This document shows positions 17,218 through 25,596 of a DNA stretch of 64,000 bases, piece after piece. The position numbers and the translations under genes are program-made. Under the pieces are notes generated by a model, which did no database searches, had not been told where the DNA came from, and was given only the letters and a program-made list of their open reading frames with translations. The stretch is from contig NZ_CP051293.1 in the NCBI RefSeq assembly GCF_013170805.1, forward strand, positions 4,532,001 to 4,596,000, written 5' to 3'. Origin of the DNA: Mesorhizobium sp. NZP2077 (GTDB lineage: Bacteria; Pseudomonadota; Alphaproteobacteria; Rhizobiales; Rhizobiaceae). The first letter of the stretch is position 1, and each line of letters opens with the position of its first letter.

Positions 17218-18573
17218 CTATGCGGCGGTAGAGCGCCGTGGTTTCGTCGAAAACACCAAATGAGCGGCGGTTCCGGGCTGAAGCGTTCGATACTCGATCT
17301 TGGCGCCTAGGCTGATGCACATGGCATGGATGATTCTGCTGCCAACGCCGGTCCCTTTAGCCGGCGTACCTTCAGTCTTTCCAACCCCATCGTCTTCGAC
17401 CACCAGTTCGGCTTGCTCGCGTGGCAGCTTGCTGAGCCGGACGCGGACTTCTCCGACACCATCCGGATAGGCGTATTTGAAGGCATTGGTGACCAGTTCG
17501 GTGATCACCACGCCGAGATTGATGCTGGTATCCGTTTCAAGTTCAATCGGCTCGATGTGGTAAGACAGGCTTACACCGTGAACCTGGCTGCGCATCGACG
17601 TTCGCAGATGATCGAGCAATCCGCTCAGATATTCGTCCAACGCAACTGAACGGACGTCGGATGAGCCGTAGAGCCGCCTGTGCACGAGCGAAATCGCAAA
17701 GATGCGATCCTGGGTTTCGGCGAGCGCTTCCTTGGAAGCGCGATCTCCGACAGCCTTCGATTGCAGGTTCACCAGCGACGAGACCAGAGCCAGGCTGTTG
17801 GCGACGCGGTGATTGACCTCTGACAAAAGCACCTCGGCCCGATCGCGCGCCTTGGCCAGGTCCTCGGTACGGGTGGCGACCCGTTGCTCCAACTCGCTGT
17901 TGAGCGCGTTGACCTCGTCGCGCGTGACGCGAAGTTCTTTGGTGTATCGCGCAGCACCATAGGCTGCTCCGCCAACCACGGCGACGATGACAAACCCGCC
18001 GATTGCCGAAACAAGCCGCAGCCATCCGCTGTTGGCACGCTGTTCGGCGACCCCCGACGTCAGCCTGTCATCCGCTCGTCCAATGATCCCCGAAAAGAAC
18101 ACATTGGCTTCGTCGGTCAGGGCCTTGCCTCTATTTGTGCGGAATATCGCCAGTATCTCGGCGTCGCGCTGATCTCGCTTGAGAGCTATCGTCTGATCGA
18201 ACTCGTCAAACTTGGTGGTTATGATCGCAGACAGCCGTTGCAGCGTGGATTCCGAATTGGGATAGGATGTCAGCAAGGTCTGCAAAGCCTGCAGATGACG
18301 CTGCGCCTGAGCCTTGGCGGTCTGGTAAGGACCCAGATAAATCTCGTTCCCGGTGATGACGAAGCCACGCTCACTCGCCTCGGCCGTCTGCATCGCATTT
18401 CTCAACTCGACGGCCGCGATACGCGTGTCGCGCGCCTCAATCGCATTGTCGAAATAGGATTGAGCTCTCTGCCCCAGCCAGAAGTTGGTGGCGACGATTG
18501 CCATAAGGGCTACGAATCCGATGAGCAGGGACGCGGACGTGAGTCGGACAATTTTGCGGCTGGAAACTGGCAT
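17218..18573 (-). CDS. CHASE3-domain histidine kinase of the HWE/HisKA_2 type
   Basis: The 451-residue membrane protein has a first helix (about 12-34), a periplasmic CHASE3 sensor domain (about 37-180, with ASERGFVITGNEIYL), a second helix (about 186-206) and a coiled coil (212-245). A HisKA_2 dimerisation region with the phospho-acceptor H255 in LLSEVNHRVANSLAL follows, then an ATPase domain with the N box ELVTNAFKYAYP (N363), the G1 box VEDDGVG and the G2 region GTGVGSRII. No response regulator is adjacent. The AGGA ribosome site supports the start. Ligand unknown. Confidence 0.88.
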   Translation of the reverse strand: MPVSSRKIVRLTSASLLIGFVALMAIVATNFWLGQRAQSYFDNAIEARDTRIAAVELRNAMQTAEASERGFVITGNEIYLGPYQTAKAQAQRHLQALQTLLTSYPNSESTLQRLSAIITTKFDEFDQTIALKRDQRDAEILAIFRTNRGKALTDEANVFFSGIIGRADDRLTSGVAEQRANSGWLRLVSAIGGFVIVAVVGGAAYGAARYTKELRVTRDEVNALNSELEQRVATRTEDLAKARDRAEVLLSEVNHRVANSLALVSSLVNLQSKAVGDRASKEALAETQDRIFAISLVHRRLYGSSDVRSVALDEYLSGLLDHLRTSMRSQVHGVSLSYHIEPIELETDTSINLGVVITELVTNAFKYAYPDGVGEVRVRLSKLPREQAELVVEDDGVGKTEGTPAKGTGVGSRIIHAMCISLGAKIEYRTLQPGTAAHLVFSTKPRRSTAA

Positions 18574-18767
18574 TCGGGCATTCCTGCCCGATTTTGGGTG
18601 GCCGCGCCATCATGTAGTGAGAGCTAATAAGCCGCACACGCAAAACTTGCTGCTCTGCGCTGATTTTGCGCCGACACCCGACGTCGATCAGCCGGCACCC
18701 GCGAACATCTTTCCGCACCGCGAACTGGTGGAGAACGACGGGGCGGCGGCGCTTACCGCCTAATGTC

Positions 18768-19226
18768 CTAGTTCGGGCATCTCTCAAAAAAAGCGGATCG
18801 TTGGATTTCCGGCAGGCCTTCGAACCGAACCCGAACCACCTCGATCCTTGCTCCAACCTTCTGAAAGACAAGATGCATGTTGTCGTAGTCGTGTTGGGAT
18901 GCCGTTTTGCCATCTGATCGGGTGACCGTTACGGGGTGGAGGCCTATCCCAATCTCGTCGCTGGCAACGAGTGCCGATTCAGTGATTTGGTCGACGGTGG
19001 TAATCAACACTCCGTCGCGCTTGTCCAGGATGGTCGCCCTCACCTCTGCGCCAAACGGTGCCGCAAAAGTAACTCTATCAAACCTCGGTTGAGAAAATTC
19101 CCTGCTGCAATCCGGCGACCACGTTCCCATGAGGCCAAATTGCTTTATGGGCCCTTCAATGTCAGCGCCAAAGGCTGGAGCGGAAAACACACCAGATGCC
19201 AAGAGAACCCCGAAAAAGCTGCGCAT
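18768..19226 (-). CDS. Secreted protein of unknown function
   Basis: The 152-residue protein has a signal peptide (MRSFFGVLLASGVFSAPAFG) and two mature Cys, one in GLMGTWSPDCSREF near the start and one at the end (FFERCPN), which could form a disulfide. The GTWSPDCS start recalls small periplasmic proteins of unknown role. AGGAGGGG precedes the ATG. It points the same way as the kinase and binding-protein genes and lies 194 bp upstream of them. Confidence 0.65.
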   Translation of the reverse strand: MRSFFGVLLASGVFSAPAFGADIEGPIKQFGLMGTWSPDCSREFSQPRFDRVTFAAPFGAEVRATILDKRDGVLITTVDQITESALVASDEIGIGLHPVTVTRSDGKTASQHDYDNMHLVFQKVGARIEVVRVRFEGLPEIQRSAFFERCPN

Positions 19227-19321
19227 TGCCCCTCCTGCACGCTATCCCATGCGCGTAGCTAGGCACTGAACTTGGGTGCCTCTATGGCCCGGCTTTCGAA
19301 TGGTTTCTCACAGGCAAATCG

Positions 19322-19395
19322 CCAATCACCGATTGGTAGTCATATGCTCACTGTGAGGATGCCCAAAGGTTTGGCATTCTGGCATCCTGGCATTG
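19322..19395. promoter_or_regulatory. Clustered short repeats ahead of a small gene
   Basis: The region contains CCAATC-acc-GATTGG (19322-19336), an 8-bp inverted repeat AGGATGCC/GGCATCCT (19356-19363, 19381-19388), and three tandem octamers of the form TGGCATNN (19372-19395) just before an AAGGAG sequence. It may be an operator. No regulator is identified. Confidence 0.4.
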
Positions 19396-19405
19396 TTAAG
19401 GAGAT

Positions 19406-19621
19406 ATGGATCAACCGCAGTCCGTTTTCGAGGTGCGAAGCATGACAAGACCCAGCGAAGCCGAGTGGGGATTTGAGGAGATCGCACGCGACGATCCAAA
19501 CCGGGCCATTGAGTTGGCAGGTTGCGGCCAAGCCGAGGCATTGATTGAGGCGCTCGCAAACACGCTAAGCGCCGCACTTTTCAACGAGGTGCGCATCGGC
19601 TTCGACGGTTTAAAAAAATGA
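19406..19621 (+). CDS. Hypothetical protein (71 residues)
   Basis: The product has no recognised domain. It is acidic in the middle (SEAEWGFEEIARDDPNRAIE) and has an Ala-rich helix (AEALIEALANTLSAALFNE). AAGGAG lies only two bases before the first ATG, an unusually short distance; an in-frame ATG at 19442 is an alternative. The gene is followed almost at once by another unknown ORF, and the pair may be co-transcribed. Confidence 0.45.
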   Translation: MDQPQSVFEVRSMTRPSEAEWGFEEIARDDPNRAIELAGCGQAEALIEALANTLSAALFNEVRIGFDGLKK

Positions 19622-19622
19622 C

Positions 19623-20189
19623 TTGAATGCTCCTCGCGTTACGTTTCAGTTTCCTGTTTCCCCGGCACTGTACGATTGGTTTTTCAGTTCACGTACAGGC
19701 TACCGTGCTCAGTTTTGGGCAAGCCCGGACGTTGGGAACGCTTACAATAGACGGTTGCTTGCCTGTCTGAAATCAGTCATCGAAATTTGGGCTCCTGCCT
19801 CTGGTATTAGAGGCAGAGCATTGTCTGTTGAAACACATAAGGGACATCGTCAGGACATCGACTTGGGACCTCGAACCGAAAGCCGAGCCACTGTCTTGGC
19901 ATCACTCGAACCATGGCTGTCAAAAATCTGGATCTGCGAACGCCTGTTGCAAGTTGATGGTACTTCGCCAACTTGGATTGCGGCATTGGGGACAAGCGGT
20001 CCAAAATTGCGTATCCCTCAACGGTCAAGGCATGGCGCAGAGCATGGTCTGGTGCCGCAGTTCCCAGACAACGGAAGTGCCTGGCTTGATATCAAGGGAG
20101 GCTATGTTCTCCCCAATGGTGCAATCGAGCAGCCCAACAAGTCGCCGGAACGTCGAGCAGAGGAGATATACCGTGTGGGATGGACGTAA
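19623..20189 (+). CDS. Hypothetical protein (188 residues)
   Basis: This unrecognised ORF starts at TTG one base after the previous gene's stop. The N-terminus is aromatic-rich (VSPALYDWFFSSRTGYRAQF), and later parts include WLSKIWICERLL and GSAWLDIKGGYVLPNG. There is no signal peptide or membrane helix. GC content is lower and codon use looks less biased than in neighbouring housekeeping genes, which fits recent acquisition. The start and even the coding status are uncertain. Confidence 0.45.
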   Translation: MNAPRVTFQFPVSPALYDWFFSSRTGYRAQFWASPDVGNAYNRRLLACLKSVIEIWAPASGIRGRALSVETHKGHRQDIDLGPRTESRATVLASLEPWLSKIWICERLLQVDGTSPTWIAALGTSGPKLRIPQRSRHGAEHGLVPQFPDNGSAWLDIKGGYVLPNGAIEQPNKSPERRAEEIYRVGWT

Positions 20190-20329
20190 CCTCTAGCATG
20201 CGCGTTGGCGGTGGTAAGGTATGACAACGATGTGAGTAAGCGCTGAAGCGGACACGACGGCCCACCTTTCGCGCGAATATGCTTCACGCGGCCAGGACAG
20301 AAACGGTATCAAGTCAAGAAATAGTCCCC

Positions 20330-20944
20330 TCAAACCCCGATCGCCGCCACCAATATCCGGTTCTGCCGGCGTATTGCCGCGCGCAGTTCCGGTATCTTCG
20401 CCTCGTCTCGCTTAACGAATTCGATGAACATCATGTTCATGTTGTTGAAGATCAGTTCGCCGAGCGCCGTGCCGTCGATATCCCTCCGCACCAGGCCAAG
20501 CTCCTGCAGCCGGGCGATCAGCGCGCGGATCTGTTCGGTGAGTGAGCGGTCGAGCGCGGTGTAGGCCTGGCCGAACGGGCTGTCGGGCAGTTGTGTCGAG
20601 ATCGCCATGGCCTGCCGCCACATCTCCTTGCTGAGATAGTGCAGCGAATGCTCGATATAGATGCCGATCAGCGTGTCCAGCGCATCGCCAACATTGGCCG
20701 GCGGTCTGGCGACGACGCCGCGCCCAGCGTTGAGCACCTCGTTGACCTCCAGCGAGACGATGGCGCCGAGGATGTCGCCCTTGTTCTCATAGTAATTGTA
20801 GATCGTGCCGATCGACACTTCCGCCTGTGCGGCGATGGTTTCGATCTTGGCGCCCTCATAGCCGGCCTCGCGAAAAAGCTCTGCCGCCGCCTCGATGATG
20901 CGCCTGTGCCGGTCCGCCTTTTGCCTCGCCCGCAATCCGCTCAT
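20330..20944 (-). CDS. TetR-family transcriptional regulator
   Basis: The 204-residue protein has a TetR N-terminal HTH (about 10-60): RRIIEAAAELFREAGYEGAK, then VSIGTIYNYYENKGDIL. A helical ligand-binding domain of variable sequence follows. AAGAGG precedes the chosen ATG. It is divergent from a polyamine-type ABC importer operon, and an imperfect palindrome between them is a likely operator. Repression of the importer, relieved by its substrate or a derivative, is the simplest model. Confidence 0.9.
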   Translation of the reverse strand: MSGLRARQKADRHRRIIEAAAELFREAGYEGAKIETIAAQAEVSIGTIYNYYENKGDILGAIVSLEVNEVLNAGRGVVARPPANVGDALDTLIGIYIEHSLHYLSKEMWRQAMAISTQLPDSPFGQAYTALDRSLTEQIRALIARLQELGLVRRDIDGTALGELIFNNMNMMFIEFVKRDEAKIPELRAAIRRQNRILVAAIGV

Positions 20945-20970
20945 ATCAGCCTCTTGCCACAAAAACAGAA

Positions 20971-20996
20971 TTGACTCAATTTTAGAATTGGTTCAA
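20971..20996. promoter_or_regulatory. Probable TetR operator
   Basis: An 11-bp inverted repeat with 9 matching positions (TTGACTCAATT at 20971-20981, AATTGGTTCAA at 20986-20996, spacer TTAG) lies midway between the divergent regulator and importer genes. Its size and position are typical for TetR-family binding sites. Confidence 0.65.
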
Positions 20997-21035
20997 CTTT
21001 TTGCAAGAAGCCACAAAGGCAAGGGAGAACACTCG

Positions 21036-22121
21036 ATGTCCGTCAAATCCGGGAATTCGCTTTCCGTCCTGAAGCGCCATCTGCACGCGGCGTGCGCCGC
21101 CACGGCGCTGCTGCTTGGTGCAGGCAGCCTCGCCGAGGCCGCCGATCTCAACGCGCTGATCTGGTGCGACCATTCCGACCCGGCGCTGCTGCAGCCTTTC
21201 GAGGAGGCCAACAACGTCAAGGTCAATGTCAAGGAGTTCGAAGGCACGGGCGCTGGGATGGCGATCGTCGATCAGTCGCAGCCAGGCGACTGGGACGTGA
21301 TGGTGATCGACTCGATCGACGTGCCGCGAGGCGTCGAAAAGGGCCTGTTCGAGCCACTGCCGGAAGACAAGCTGCCGCTGGCCGACCTCTTCCCGCAGGT
21401 GAAGATGGACGGCTCGACCGTGGTCGGCGGCAAGCGCTACGGCATCACCGAAAAATTCGGCTACAACACGATCGGCTTCAACAAGACCAAGGTCGATCCG
21501 GCCGACATGCAATCCCTGGTGTCGCTGACATCAGACAAGTACAAGGGCAAGGTCGCCATCTACGACTATTACCTGCCGGTCATCGGCATGGCAGCGCTCG
21601 CCATCGGCAAGAAGACGGCTGAGCTGACCGAAGCCGACCTTCCCGCCCTCAAGGAAGAGCTGCTCAAGATGAAGGCCAACGCCAAGCTGGTCGGCGAAGT
21701 CACCGCCAGCCAGACCGCGCTCGCCACCGGCGAGGTCGACATACTGGTCGGCGGCGGCGAATGGGTGACGGCGGGGCTGGCCAAAGAGAACCCGGCGCTG
21801 GATTTCTCGATCCCGAAAGAGGGCGCGGTGCTTTGGTCGCAGTCGCTCGCAATGTTCAAGGATTCCAAGAACAAGGATCTGGCGCTGAAGTTCATCCAAT
21901 ACATTATGAGCCCCGAAGGGCAGGCGCGGCTTGCCACCTCCTCCTGCTACTGGGGCATGCCCGCCAACACCAAGGCCGCACTGACCGACGACCAGAAGAA
22001 GGTCCTGCGTTTCGACGAGCAGCCGGGCTTCCTGGCCCGCGCGCAGGCCTATCCGGCGCCGAATGCCGATCTCGACAAGAAGATGCAGGACATGTGGACC
22101 GAAATGCTGCAGGCGAAATGA
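21036..22121 (+). CDS. ABC transporter substrate-binding protein, polyamine/iron type (PotD-like)
   Basis: The 361-residue protein carries a signal peptide (up to about residue 35, ...GAGSLAEAADL) and a type 2 periplasmic-binding fold of the SBP_bac family: LIWCDHSDPALLQPFEEAN, DWDVMVIDSIDVPRGVEKG, RYGITEKFGYNTIGFNK, VDILVGGGEWVTAGLA and IQYIMSPEGQARL. This is the pattern of spermidine/putrescine-type binding proteins, but the true ligand is unknown. GGGAG precedes the ATG. It is the first gene of a five-gene operon. Confidence 0.85.
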   Translation: MSVKSGNSLSVLKRHLHAACAATALLLGAGSLAEAADLNALIWCDHSDPALLQPFEEANNVKVNVKEFEGTGAGMAIVDQSQPGDWDVMVIDSIDVPRGVEKGLFEPLPEDKLPLADLFPQVKMDGSTVVGGKRYGITEKFGYNTIGFNKTKVDPADMQSLVSLTSDKYKGKVAIYDYYLPVIGMAALAIGKKTAELTEADLPALKEELLKMKANAKLVGEVTASQTALATGEVDILVGGGEWVTAGLAKENPALDFSIPKEGAVLWSQSLAMFKDSKNKDLALKFIQYIMSPEGQARLATSSCYWGMPANTKAALTDDQKKVLRFDEQPGFLARAQAYPAPNADLDKKMQDMWTEMLQAK

Positions 22122-22134
22122 TCGGTAGCCGCTG

Positions 22135-22980
22135 GTGAGTTCAACCGGGAACAGCGGACGTGTCCTGCCCTGGGCGCTGGTCACGCCGGCGCTTGGCTGG
22201 ACGGTGCTGTTCTTCGTGCTGCCCTTCATCGCCATGGGGTTTTCGAGCCTCACGGCACATGAGGGTGGCGGCTTCACGCTTAGCAACTACAGCCAGTTCT
22301 TCACCAACCCCTCCTACTGGCAGGCGATGGTGAACTCGTTGCAGGTGACCGCGATCGTCACCATGGTCTCCGTGCTGCTCGCCTACCCCTTTGCCTGGAT
22401 TCTTGCCGAACAGGTGCCGGAACGCTGGCAGCGGCTGGCGCTGATGCTGGCCGTGCTGCCGTTCTGGACGTCCTATGTCGTGCGCTCGTACTCCTGGCTG
22501 TTGGTGCTGGCGCAGAACGGTGTCATCAACCGCGCGCTCACCGGTTCCGGCCTGATCAGCGAACCGCTGCAGCTCGCCAATACTCGGCTAGCCACTGTCA
22601 CCGGCTTCGTGCATTTCTTCGTCATGCTGCTGACGCTGACCATTTTCGCCAACCTCAAGCAGCTCAGTCCGAGCTATCGAAAAGCCGCCGCCGATCTCGG
22701 CGCCGGGCCGGTGCGCACCTTCCTGCATGTCGTTTTGCCGTTGACCTTGCCCGGCATCATGGTCGGCGCCTTCCTGACCTTCGTGCTGTGCATCGGCGAC
22801 TACATCACGCCGCAGATTCTCGGCGGCAACAACGAGCTTCTGATGCCGCAGCTGGTGATGATGCAGATCGGCCGGCGCGGCGATTTTCCGCTGGCCTCGG
22901 CGCTGTCGATCATCCTGATGGCGGTGGTCACCATCGCCTACCTCGCCTGCGCCCGCTGGCTGAAGATCGAGCGGGCCTGA
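22135..22980 (+). CDS. ABC transporter permease (PotB-like)
   Basis: The 281-residue protein has six likely membrane helices and the EAA-type loop YRKAAADLGAGPVRTFLHVVLP that contacts the ATPase. It belongs to the PotB/HisM-type permeases of polyamine-family importers. The start is GTG, 13 bp after the binding-protein gene. It pairs with the next permease to form the channel. Confidence 0.87.
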   Translation: MSSTGNSGRVLPWALVTPALGWTVLFFVLPFIAMGFSSLTAHEGGGFTLSNYSQFFTNPSYWQAMVNSLQVTAIVTMVSVLLAYPFAWILAEQVPERWQRLALMLAVLPFWTSYVVRSYSWLLVLAQNGVINRALTGSGLISEPLQLANTRLATVTGFVHFFVMLLTLTIFANLKQLSPSYRKAAADLGAGPVRTFLHVVLPLTLPGIMVGAFLTFVLCIGDYITPQILGGNNELLMPQLVMMQIGRRGDFPLASALSIILMAVVTIAYLACARWLKIERA

Positions 22981-22981
22981 G

Positions 22982-23764
22982 ATGCGCAGCATTGTCCGCA
23001 TCGCTTCCTGGCTCTACGCGCTTGCCGTCTACGGCTTCATCTTCCTGCCGGTGGTGGTGCTGGTGCTGTTTTCGCTGCAGGCGACGTCGTTTCCGATCCC
23101 GCCCTTCACCGGCCCGTCGCTGCGCTGGTACGAGGCGGTGCTCTCCGACACGCGGCTGACCTCGGCGCTGGTCAATTCGCTGTTGGTGGCGTCAATCTCG
23201 TCAGCCACCGCCGTCACGCTCGGCTTCCTCTGCGCCTGGGGCTTTGCACGGTTCGTGCTGCCGGGCTCCGGTCTGCTGCGCGGCTTGATCACGCTGCCGC
23301 TGACGGTCAGCTATCTCATCATCGGCATGGGGCTGCTGGTGCTGTTCAACTGGGCCGGCGTGCCGAAATCGCTGCTTGCGGCCGGCATCGGCCACGTCGT
23401 GATCAACCTGCCGCTCTGCTTTGCCATCATCTACAGCCAGATGGGCGACCACCAGATCAACATCGAGCGCGCCGCGCGCGATCTGGGTGCGCCGGAATGG
23501 AAGGTGGTGCTCTTGATCACAGTGCCGGTCATGGCACCGGCGATCTTCGCCGGCTTCTTCCTGTCGATGACCTTCTCCTGGGACGAATTTGTGATCTCTT
23601 TCCTGCTGACCCGATTCGACACGACGCTGCCGGTGGAAATCTGGAACCTGCTGCGCTCCGGCCTCAACCCGAAAACCAACGCGATCGGTTCGCTGGTCTT
23701 CGCCGTCTCCATCGTGCTGGTCGTGCTGTTCGAACTGACATTGCTGCGCCGGAGAAAGACATGA
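22982..23764 (+). CDS. ABC transporter permease (PotC-like)
   Basis: The 260-residue protein has six likely helices and the EAA loop ERAARDLGAPEWKVVLLITV. It begins one base after the preceding permease stop and overlaps the ATPase start by four bases (ATGA), so translation of the operon is probably coupled. The late FLSMTFSWDEFVISFLL matches PotC-type permeases. Confidence 0.88.
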   Translation: MRSIVRIASWLYALAVYGFIFLPVVVLVLFSLQATSFPIPPFTGPSLRWYEAVLSDTRLTSALVNSLLVASISSATAVTLGFLCAWGFARFVLPGSGLLRGLITLPLTVSYLIIGMGLLVLFNWAGVPKSLLAAGIGHVVINLPLCFAIIYSQMGDHQINIERAARDLGAPEWKVVLLITVPVMAPAIFAGFFLSMTFSWDEFVISFLLTRFDTTLPVEIWNLLRSGLNPKTNAIGSLVFAVSIVLVVLFELTLLRRRKT

Positions 23765-24825
23765 CCGCTGCTCTGGTCGATATCCGCGCTGTCTCACACC
23801 GTTTCGGGCAGCTGGCGGTGCTGAAGAACGTCTCGCTCAAGATCGAGCCCGGCAGCTACACGATCCTGCTTGGGCCGTCGGGTTCCGGCAAGACGACACT
23901 GCTGTCCATACTGGGCGGCTTCGTCACGCCCAGCGAAGGCAAGGTGTTCATCCGCGGCGAGGACTGCACCGCGGTGCCGCCGGCAAAACGCCCGACGACG
24001 ACTGTGTTCCAGGACTATGCGCTGTTTCCGCATATGAGCGTCGGCGGCAATGTCGGCTTTGGGCTGCGCATGCAGGGCGTCGATGGAACGACACGGGCGG
24101 CAAAGGCCCGCGAGGCTCTGGCGTTGGTTGGGCTGGCCACCGCCTTCGACAAGAAGCCGCACCAGCTCTCGGGCGGCCAGCGGCAACGCGTGGCGTTGGC
24201 GCGGGCGCTGGTGATCGAACCGGCAGTGCTTCTGCTCGACGAGCCGCTCGGTGCGCTCGACCTCAAACTGCGCCGGCAGATGCAGGACGAGTTGAAGGCG
24301 ATCCAGAAGCGCGTCGGCACCGCCTTCATCCATGTCACCCACGACCAGGAAGAAGCGATGGCGCTGGCCGACCACTGCGTGGTGATGAATGACGGCCGCA
24401 TCGAGGATGAAGGACCGCCCGAGCGCGTCTATGCCAGGCCGGCGACGCGTTTTTCGGCCACCTTCATGGGCGAAAGCACCATCCTTGCCGGCAAGGTCAC
24501 GCAAGCCAAGGACAGGACGAGCAGGGTAGAGACGCCGGCCGGAGCGGTTTTTGTGCCCGGCGCCTTGCCTGCGGGCTCGGCTGTTGCGCTGGCCATACGG
24601 CCGGAGCATCTCCTCCTTGGCGGGGCTGCCGGCTCCGCAAGTCTCGGTATGGCGGAAGTAACCGACGTCGTCTTCCAGGGCAGTTTCAAACGCGTGCTTG
24701 CCGTTTCAGTCGCGGATCCCTCGTTGCAGTTCATTGCAAAGCTGCCGGCATCAGCCACCGTCCAGCCCGGCGACACTGTGGCCGTTTCGTGCGATACCGA
24801 CCAGATCATCGTTTTGACGGACTGA
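23761..24825 (+). CDS. ABC transporter ATP-binding protein (PotA-like)
   Basis: The 354-residue ATPase powers the importer. It shows Walker A GPSGSGKTT (38-46), the signature LSGGQRQRVALARAL, Walker B LLLDEPLGALD, the switch His in HVTHDQEEAMAL, and a C-terminal TOBE-like domain (about 275-354), all typical of the MalK/PotA class. The ATG overlaps the permease stop. The hydrolase gene starts one base after its stop. Confidence 0.92.
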   Translation: MTAALVDIRAVSHRFGQLAVLKNVSLKIEPGSYTILLGPSGSGKTTLLSILGGFVTPSEGKVFIRGEDCTAVPPAKRPTTTVFQDYALFPHMSVGGNVGFGLRMQGVDGTTRAAKAREALALVGLATAFDKKPHQLSGGQRQRVALARALVIEPAVLLLDEPLGALDLKLRRQMQDELKAIQKRVGTAFIHVTHDQEEAMALADHCVVMNDGRIEDEGPPERVYARPATRFSATFMGESTILAGKVTQAKDRTSRVETPAGAVFVPGALPAGSAVALAIRPEHLLLGGAAGSASLGMAEVTDVVFQGSFKRVLAVSVADPSLQFIAKLPASATVQPGDTVAVSCDTDQIIVLTD

Positions 24826-24826
24826 A

Positions 24827-25588
24827 ATGGGCAGCCTTCCGGTCATCGACGCACCAGACTGGTACGAGACCATCCGCATGGCCGATGGTGTCACGCTGAT
24901 CCACGAGCCGTGGATAAAACCGTTCTTCCGCTGCAACATCTGGCATGTGCGTGGGCGCGACCGGGATCTCCTGTTCGACAGCGGTCTCGGCCATTTCAGC
25001 TTGCGCACACATGTGCCGCTGGTCACGGAACGCAAGCTGACCTGCGTCGCCAGCCATACGCATTTCGATCACATCGGCTGCCATCACGAATTTCCCGACC
25101 GCTGCGTGCACCGCGCCGAAGCAAAAATCCTCGCTGATCCGCGCAACGAATGGACGGTGGCCGACCGCTATGCGACCGACGATATGTTCGATCGATTGCC
25201 GCAAGGTTGGGAGTCGTCCCGCTACCGGATCCTGCCGGCCCCGGCCGACCGCCTGCTCGACCATGGCGACGTCGTCGATCTCGGCGACCGCGCCTTCGAG
25301 GTGATCCACACACCCGGCCATTCGCCCGGCGGCATCGCGCTCTACGAGGACAAGACCGGCCTCTTGCTGTCCGGCGACATCATCTATGACGGCCCGCTGA
25401 TCGACGACGTCTACCATTCGGAGATCCCAGACTATGTCGAGACGCTGCTCGCCATGCGCGAACTCGATGTCTCGATCGTGCATGGCGGCCATTTCCCGAG
25501 CTTCGGCAAGGTGCACTATCGCCAATTGATCGACGAGTATCTTGCGCAGAAACGCCAGGCCGGCTGCCACCTGAGCCAGCGCCCCTGA
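24827..25588 (+). CDS. Metallo-beta-lactamase-fold hydrolase
   Basis: The 253-residue protein has the metal-binding motif HTHFDHIG (HxHxDH), a downstream HTPGHSPGGIAL with a further His ligand, the Asp in LLLSGDIIYDG, and a final His in VHGGHFPSFG. These complete the two-metal site of the glyoxalase II-like/lactonase superfamily. It is the last gene of the TetR-controlled importer operon, so it may act on the imported compound or a product (ester, thioester or lactone). No signal peptide is seen, which fits a cytoplasmic enzyme. Substrate unknown. Confidence 0.85.
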   Translation: MGSLPVIDAPDWYETIRMADGVTLIHEPWIKPFFRCNIWHVRGRDRDLLFDSGLGHFSLRTHVPLVTERKLTCVASHTHFDHIGCHHEFPDRCVHRAEAKILADPRNEWTVADRYATDDMFDRLPQGWESSRYRILPAPADRLLDHGDVVDLGDRAFEVIHTPGHSPGGIALYEDKTGLLLSGDIIYDGPLIDDVYHSEIPDYVETLLAMRELDVSIVHGGHFPSFGKVHYRQLIDEYLAQKRQAGCHLSQRP

Positions 25589-25596
25589 ACTGGACG

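Noticed and set aside
15809..20300. Genomic island integrated at tRNA-Thr
   Set aside because: No integrase, no mobility gene and no repeat of the tRNA 3' end was found nearby, although part of the region is of accessory type.
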